From Planococcus citri (Eukaryota > Arthropoda > Insecta > Hemiptera > Pseudococcidae): 64,000 bases of DNA. The stretch spans positions 32,398,836 through 32,462,835 of the forward strand of contig NC_088681.1 in NCBI RefSeq assembly GCF_950023065.1, read 5' to 3'. Numbering within the stretch: position 1 is the first letter of the stretch; every line of letters starts with the position of its first letter. This document shows, in pieces, positions 53,401 to 62,400 of the stretch. The position numbers were made by a program, and so were the translations under genes. The notes beneath the pieces were generated by a model, which was not told the DNA's origin, did not search any database, and was given only the letters and a program-made list of their open reading frames with translations.

Positions 53401-56400
53401 TTGTCCAACATCACCATATGAATCACAGTAACCATTACAGAAAGCAGAATTGTAATTTGTATTGCTGCAAATGAGGAACGCTTATCCTAAAAATGGTATA
53501 AAAGCCTTTTAAATACTGTAAGAATTACGTAAAACATCCCGTAACCTTCTCTGTTTTCATGAGGCAATCAATTCAGTATAGTTTTACTGGAACATTGCGT
53601 TATTTCAGTTTTTTTTACATCTTACCTATGATACTAGTGTTTTTTTCAAGGTAATAGTTGCAGAAAAAATTCAAGTAATGTTAAATTTCTATTGGGCAAC
53701 AAATACCAAAATTTTACAGAAGTTAATTACTTTTTTTCAAGTTTTCCTTACTTCAATCAGGGTATTGAATCCTCTTTCTTTAAAATTATGATCACTTTGA
53801 AAAAAAGTAATCGATCAATTTTCAACACAACGGCAACTGCTAGAATTTCGAATAAAACATCACGTTGTAAAGAAAAAATTTTGAACATTGCAGTTTTTTG
53901 AAACACTCATGTGCTCACTGAAAAGGCTATAGGTGGATAAGTATGGCGAACTTGCCCCCGAGGGCTTCAGAGTTGATATTTGCATGGAAGGTAGGTACCC
54001 TTGAGCACCTTCCGTCACGAAAGTTTCAGACCCCCAGACCCCCCCCGTTTTTAAGAAACCCTCCCTTTTCTGAAATTACAATAGAAATTTTTTTCTCAGC
54101 CCCATGTGAACCGATTTTTCTAATTTTTTGGTATGTTGTGAACATCCATAAGAGGTATCCCCACAAAAATTTTCACCCCCCTCCCCCATATTTTCTCCTC
54201 AAAATGGCGTTTTTTAACTTTGTTTGCCTGTTTTAGGGATGACCATGATTCGGCACAAAAATGCGAATAGTATTTTCAAGTAAAGTGTTTTTGACCCCTA
54301 AAAAACATATTTTTTTCAAAAAGAAATTTTTGGTGGGTCGTGGTCAAAAATTGAAAAAACTTACAGAGGGGGTAAAAATGAATTCTGGTGTAAATTATTG
54401 TTTTTGGTAAACGAGGTGTCGTTTCCATATGAATCGAACCCCCCGAACACGAATATGAAGTCAAATTTTATGCCACCCTCATCCACACCCCTCTGGTGCC
54501 TCTGCCCCACCTCAGTTTTTACTATATTAAAGGTTGAGCTATTTTCATAATAGGTATTGGTGTCATTTTCATATGAATCAAACACCCCTAACATGAATAT
54601 CAAGTCCAATTTAGGTCTACCCGCATCTATCCCCTTCCAGGCTACAGCCAGATCCTCAAGAATGTTGTAGTTTAAACCTTGCGATGCTCATTTTTTTACT
54701 TCTTTTTAGTAATTTTTGGGTGTCGTTGAGTTTTCAACCTTCGCGAAACATACCTTTAATAGTAATTGATTTGATTTGAAGTAATTATTGGTCGAAGATT
54801 GATCAGAGTTAGCTAAAAAATTTATTGTGCAGGTGGGGGCAGAGGCACTGTAGGGGTGTGAATGAGGGTAGCGTAAAATTGGATGTCATATTCGTGTTCG
54901 GAGGGTTCGATTCATATGGAAACGACACCAACATAATGAAAATATCAAAACTTTCAAAACAGTATAAATTGAAGTGGTGGCAGAGGCACTGGAGGGGTGT
55001 GGAAGAAGGTAGAGCTAAATTGGATGTCTTATCGTGTTCGGGGGGTTCGATTCATATGGAAACGACGCCTCATTTACCAAAAATAAAATTTAAAAATTTC
55101 CAATTTAGCTTATAAAGTTTTGGTTTTACTGAAATGAAAAAAAAAAATTATTTGAATAAATTTCCTACATGTCTAAACTTTTTTGACTTGAATGTGTGTA
55201 ATAATGAGAAGGTTTCATGCATAAATCAACAATCAAATATGTCACAGCCTAAATTAGAGCATTCAGCAATGTGCACTTGCAAGCAAATCAAAAGTATTCA
55301 TTTTATGCCTGTTTCTCAATGTGGTACTGGTAGTCGTAGGATTAGGTGTAGGGTGTTAGGAACAAGAGGTCCCAGGTTCGAACCCCTGATAGGTGTAGGA
55401 ATTTTAGTGGCATATTAAAGGTAGGAAAAATTCATCATAAAGAGGAGACAATGTACCTGAAAAAAATCTTCCCTTCCTTTTTAATTTTTAAAATTCAATT
55501 TTTTAAATATTGCAAACGTTATTTCCTACTGCATTGCTAATGTAAGGTAAAAAATAAAAGTGCTGGCTACTAGATGTGTCCTGTAACAAACGTCCTAAAA
55601 ACCGGTTTGTTTACTAAAACGTTGTGTATTCAGGTTTGTAACATTCAGTAAAAATTACGGAAAATTAAAGTGACTGTTACTGTATGAATGGCGAATGGTA
55701 TTGTTATTCTTAGTGAAGAATACTTGCCATTGAAAGGAACCATTACAGAACAAAACTATAATGGATACGAAATCTGACCCTTGTCCAACTTTTACGTAAA
55801 AATTCAGTAATCATCACGAATTTTTTCTATCAGTGTACATAATAACATGCAGCGACAAAACCTGCTGATCGCTTTCATGTACAGCCAGAAAAGTCTTCAA
55901 TGATGTCAGCAATTGGAGGTTTCCTAAGTGCAGCCAGCCTTTCAGAAATGAACGCACACATATGTGCAAATGCCCTGACCCATGAAAAAGTACGCTCGTT
56001 CAAATGAAATGTACACAATGCACATGCCGCCGTGCCATGCCAAGCCACCCTCGAGACCGCTTGCCAATCGTTGATAAAGCTGTCACCTCAGCCTCAGTAT
56101 TCACCTGTCAAACGGCGAACAAAAGAGTCAAGGTCGTCGCGACGCAGATAAGACGAACGCGAACGCGGCAAGTCAATTGCTGCCATTTTAATTGATATCT
56201 GTAGTCGGTCTGTACAAGCGCAAGTACCGTAGTACTAACATCAGTCGAGCAAGGACGAGTAGCGAGGGCGCAAGGTATCAATGAGTCGCGCCGCGATACG
56301 ATTCCGATGCCGCCAGCTTCAACGTCGAGTCGACTTGGGCTTCGGCTTCCATAAATAGACTAAAAAAGTAAAGAAGATAAAAATTCACCGATACGGTTAC

Positions 56401-59400
56401 AGCTGCGGCGGCAGCGGCGGCGACCACTACAGCGACCGCGACGGCAATCTAACTGGCAAATAGTAACCTAATATGGTAAGTAAACGGCCAACTAGGACAA
56501 CTGTAAATGGTTACGAATTACGATTACCAGTATGTAGTATGTACGGAGATACACAACTGCAGAACGTAAACGCAACGTAATCATAAACATAACATAACAT
56601 GCCATACCCGTATTCGTATTTAACATCATAATAATATGTACTTCGTACGGCACCCATTATTCGTAAGATTACGTAATACTCGAGTCGAATAATCGACGAT
56701 GACTACATTGAAAGTATTAGGCACCATAGGCAGGATCAGGCTAAAAGACACTAGAGAATTGATGACCGGAAAGTTCACCACTTCAAGTGGGAAAACATTC
56801 GTAAACGTTGAGAAAATATAACGCCCATCGGTCATTAGTCACTACGCAGAGCATTCAGCGTTCAAAATCAGCAGGATGAAGCTCAACAACCTCCCATTAA
56901 AAAATGAACTAAGCAAATGCGGAGAATAATTTCGTCGGGCTGCTCAGAAATTTGGCAATCTTACTAAAAGTGGAGAGCTTTTCAATCGGCATTCTCAACC
57001 AATCAATCAGAATACGTAATTATAATGTAATCAGAAGGGAATAATTGTAAAAAGCTTTACATATAATAATGTAAAAATTTATTGGAAAAATACGAGTGGT
57101 GATTGGTGAGTGGACGTAAACGGATGTAACTTTTATCTATGTAGATGAGCAATGTCAGTACAGCGCGTAAGCATAAACAGAACACGTAGACTCGTGCTCT
57201 ATCGATCGTTCGAACGATCCTGCTAACGATGGGGACAACATGAGGCGGCTTCAGCGACAACGGAAAATTGTTAGAATTATTTCATTTGTAATGACCAATC
57301 GGCACATTCCTCGATTAATAGAGTAAATCGCACGTTCGAAAAATTCCATTTAAGGCGACTTGGCGGTTGGCGACTACAAACAAACAAACACGCAGACTTT
57401 AATAGTGTTTTGCATGCTTACTCGTCTTAATCGTTGAAACCAACACTATGTACTAATGGAGAATGCAGGGCGAAAATTCAAAATAAAACGATGCGGCGAT
57501 CTAAGCTAGAAGGAATAAAGACGTGTTACGCTGGTCAACAAATAATGCTGATTCAAGATCCCATCAAGGTTTCCTTTTGATACAATATTGACGTCATCCC
57601 TCCTAGGACGTGCTAACAGAACAAGGGACGAAACCAAAGGGTTTGTTTGTTGAGAAGGAATAAGTGGGGGGGGAGGGTTTGAACCGAAACTTTGTCCACT
57701 GGTATGAAAAAAATGCCAATTTTGCCAAATAAAACGAGAGATGAAAAAATAATTCTGTCAGTTGACATTATAGGTAGGTCTTCTTAAAATTTCGTTTTCC
57801 CTGCTCCGTTTTTATTAAAAGCCTCAAACATGGGATTTTTCATTTTGAATCAGCCACGAGCGTATGCGAGGCTAAAGGATTTCAAAAATTCGTATTTTGA
57901 TAGGTGAAAAAACAACGTTTTTCATGTGAAGAATTTGATTTTTTCGGTTTCCAAATTTTAAAATTTTAATGATGGCTTTTTAGAAATTTCAACTTTGAAA
58001 AAGAAAAGCAAACAGGTCCAAACGAAAAGGAGGCAAAAGCTTGACTTTCAAAAATTTGAGTTTCGAGAAGTAAAAAAACGTTTATTTTTTACGTGAGGAG
58101 TTACAATTTTTGAGTCTGAATACATTTTGAGAAAGTTTTATTAAGTATGAAAAAGAAAATTTAACGGACCTGACCAAATCGAGGCCCAAACTTTTCAAAA
58201 ATTTTCAATTCAAGATTTCAAAATTTGACAACAGGAGGATCAAGGTCAGCGATAATTCAAGCCAGAATTTTTTCTGGTAAAAATCTTTTCATCTTCAAAA
58301 ATCGGCTACTCTTGAAATTTTTGCAAAAAGGAAAGCTTTTTAACAATTAAGGTTTAAAAAAAAACAGGTCTTGTTTCGCAATTTTGGCAAAAACAGAACT
58401 TTCGAGGCAATTTTGGCAAATGTCAGAAATGTAGGACTGGTGCTTACAATACGTACACCTTTGAGGAAATCTTCAGGTATCATATGAAAGTTTCCACCGC
58501 TGTATCGTATATAGCTATTCGCATGATGAGTGAGCGTTTAGCTGTTTACTACGACATCGGCTCGATTCCTAAATAAGGTATCGCGCTTTGCGCTTATTTG
58601 GATCATACGACGCCGATGAACTAATCCGGCGCGGTTGAGAGTATACAGTAAGTAAAATTTACAAAAGTAACACGTTTAAATCCAAGTAGGAAAAAATTTG
58701 CAATGGGAACGCGATACGGTGACCGGTTGCTGAGATTATCTTCAAACGGGCGATTACGTGAAAAAAGAATAAATAAAAAATAATACACGTAAAATAAATA
58801 AATAAACGTGTAAAAAAAACTATATCATTTCCATGTTTGGAAACTTGATGGGCTGCGGTGGCAACGACGCGGTGCGGCTTACGACAAATGACACAGCTAT
58901 GAGCTAAGCTATCAGGCAGCTATAGCTTTATAGCTCTTCGATAGTACCTTACATACCTGGTGCTCGATTAATTAAGAGTTTTTCCCCATCTCTTTCTCTC
59001 TCTGTTGCAGAAACAACAATTTTCAGGCGAACTACACGTAACTCGCGAGTTCCGACAATTTTGTTCAAGAAATCACGTGTTCATTTTATGAAAAAATTAC
59101 TCACGTTCGATCCTCTAATTTACTTTTTCAGAGAAAAACTAATGTAGTACCAGAATTGATCGGGAACCTGGTAGATAATTAGCTGCATATGTACCTACAC
59201 CTGGATACGTAGATGTACGAAATAAACGCGTAGGTATAAGAAATGAATAATGAGATGACATAGACACAGGTCTACTGGTCCAAGTGCACCACACCAGTGC
59301 CAGACCACGTGACAGTGACGTACATCTACATAAGCAGAAGCATAGATAGGTAAAGTAAAGGTATACTCAACTTATGCGAATACAAATTTACAAGCATGTT

Positions 59401-62400
59401 GCGTCGGCGTCGCTCAACAACCGGGCAAATTACAAAATAAACGGCATCGGCATCGGTCGGTATGGTAAATTGGCAATTCCGTTCAGAAACTAGCGTGGGT
59501 TAGGGTTATCAACCACGTATTCGCGTACGTAAGTTGCATTGACAGTGACCAAATGAACACGTGTTTATCTATACTACAACTTGAAGCGACTAAAAATTTT
59601 AAAAAATTCCATCCCCAGAACTCAAAAAAAAAAATGTCAACGCCGATTTACACCTATGATACTATACGAACGTAATGATGATAAAAATTCGCATTGATCG
59701 TACATACAAAAGTACAGAATACTTCAAGAATGCGTACATCGGTATACTGGGCAAGAAGACGGATGGGCAAAAATTAACAACAACGAAAAGGCGAAAAGAA
59801 TAAAAATCGTCGACATAAAACAGTTAGGACGAAAAATAATACGAATAAACAGCTACGACAATGAGCGATTCTAGCTGAGCTCAGCAGATGTAAATTACTC
59901 GCGCCATTGTTATACGTGCGAGCACAATGATCGGTAAACAATACGAAAATTATTTCATAAACAGCCGAGCCAGCGTAAACGGTAAAATTAAAATCGACTT
60001 GTTTCGCTATACGTATAATGATCGAGGCCGACGACACAAAACTACGCGAATCGCACGAAAATCCGACATTTTTTTCAATTATTTGCAAAGAATGCGTCAA
60101 AAACACACACACACACACATAACAAATTTCTGCCAATCGAGTTCATTTGTAAAACTAAATTTATCGGAAATGCCACATATTTGTAATTGAATTGAAAAAC
60201 TGAAATTCAAGTCGCTAGCTGAAATTTCGCCTCTTCCAAACGTTATAATTATGGAGACGTCAGCGTAAAATCAATTTTCTTCGGAAATTTCAAATCTCTC
60301 CAGTCCAAAGCGATTGAAAAATGTTGCAAATGAGTTCAGCTCATTCCAAAATTTTCTCATTTCAACATAATCCGGCTAACAAGGGAGGTATCACCCCCAG
60401 GGTAGAAAATTTTTTGGACTGGACGAAGCTGAATCTCGAAAGAGCATACGAAAAATACATCACTAGCTAATTTCAGGCCCCTGAGTGAATTTTTCGATTT
60501 TTTGAGAATTTTTAAAAATTAAAGGTCCAAAAAGGAGAAAAATCAAGATTTTTCTAAATTGAGCTATAGTCCAGGAAAATTAGCATTCCATTGGGAAAAG
60601 TGAGGTAGAAAGCTGAATTTTGGTATACTGGCCCATTTTTATATGCTGAACACGAATCTGATGAGTCCCCGCGCGTTCCTGGTGAGTGTTCTCCCCCAGA
60701 GTAGATTTTAGCCACCCAAAACCAGTTTTTCGCCATTTTCTCCCCCGCATTGCATTTTAGCGAAAAAATGTGTCAGATAAAAGAATCTACGTCAAATTTC
60801 CGATCTAATGATGTATCAACTTTCCTTGCACGTTCAAGGGGAGTGGAACTGCAACCATTCAAAAAAGGGGGGTTTCCTGAAAAATACATAAAGCAGAGTG
60901 TCTACTGAAACCAAAAATGCAAATTTCTTGCTTTTTTCTTGCCTTTTTCTTCCCTTCTTCGTGCTGTTTTATTGCTTTCAAACATGAAATTTCGTACCCC
61001 TCCTCATATTTACGCATTGATGATCTTCGTTACCCCCCCCCCCTCCCCAAAAAAAATTCACCATGCTGAACATCGGTGGCGTTTACAGGATTAAATCATA
61101 GAGGGGATTTAAATTTTTATTTGCGATGTGGGGGGGGCGACAGGAGGGCAAAATCAGATTTTCAGACATCAAAAACCGACATTTCAGGTAATTTTTCGAA
61201 AATCGTCCATAATGAATGATTATTTTATTATTGAAACGAAGGCAAAATTACTGCTTGAGCGAAGCAAGAGCGAAAATTTTTCAAAAAAATTGGTCCAATA
61301 AACGAAAATTTTGTACGTTTTATTTTACATTTCAACTGGAGCATAATAATGGTATCAAAATTTTTGAAAAATTAGTGGTTCTGTTCAGAAAAAATGAAAA
61401 ATTCGCACTTTCCAAATGGTTTAGGGGGGTATTACGAGTATTTCTGGAATTTTCCTATTTAATTTTTGAATTCTAAAAATTTTTGAAAGAAGCATCTTAT
61501 TGAACAGCCCCCGAGCGAAGCGAGGGCAAAAGCTTTGGAAAATTTGTAATTCGAAAAGTAGAATAACATCAATTTCAATGAAAGGTTGCGATTTTTCTGA
61601 TCTCAACATTTTTCAAAATTGGTGGGATAGTTTCAATGTTTTTTAGAGATTTATGATGTGAGTTTTTGGGAAATTTTCTTGCTTTTTGAAGGAATTTCTA
61701 TACTATTTTCTTGCTTTCTCGCCACCCAGTTCAATTTCTCGCATTTTTCTTGGTTTCTTGCTATTTTCTTGCCAGTAGACACTCTGATAAAGGCTATAGG
61801 CGCCTAAGAGGGGTGAAATGGTCCCCGAAAGCGTTCGAGTTGATATTAGCATGGAAAGTGGGTACCATTGGGAAACTTCCGTGTGAAAAATTTCAGATCC
61901 ACACCTCGTCCCCTTTTTGGGGACCCCCCCCTTTTCTGAAATTTCAATAACACTTTTCTCAGCCAGGTAGGTAGGCACAGGAAGGTACCTAAAAATACCT
62001 CTCCAGCAGTTTCATAAGTGAAAATTTAAAAAAAATGAACCGGAGCAACTTCTAAGAAATTCTAGTTTAAAATCCGCTCAAATTCAACTTCAGCATGTAC
62101 CAACTTTGAGTCGTTTCACAACCTCTAGCAATTTTGTGCAGACTTCAACTTTCAAAAATACCGTTTCCTATTGGTCCCCGGAGCGGAGGAGGGGAAGAAG
62201 GGGAGGTGAAAAAAAGGATACATCCCGATGACGTTTTAGCTTACTAGGTCAATTTCGTGAAATTTCGTTTTTTTTCTTCTTATTTTCGGTCCAAGTTTGA
62301 CTTCCAAAAATTCATCAAAAAATATAAAACATCTGCACTTACAATTTTGATAGCTGACAAATCTTTCTGCCAGTTGAGATTCCTCCCTCGTACATATAAG

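Noticed and set aside
54361..55115. Open frames with a repeated GGFDSYGNDT phrase
   Set aside because: The phrase comes from the tandem units of the fold-back and occurs on both strands. It is not a protein repeat.
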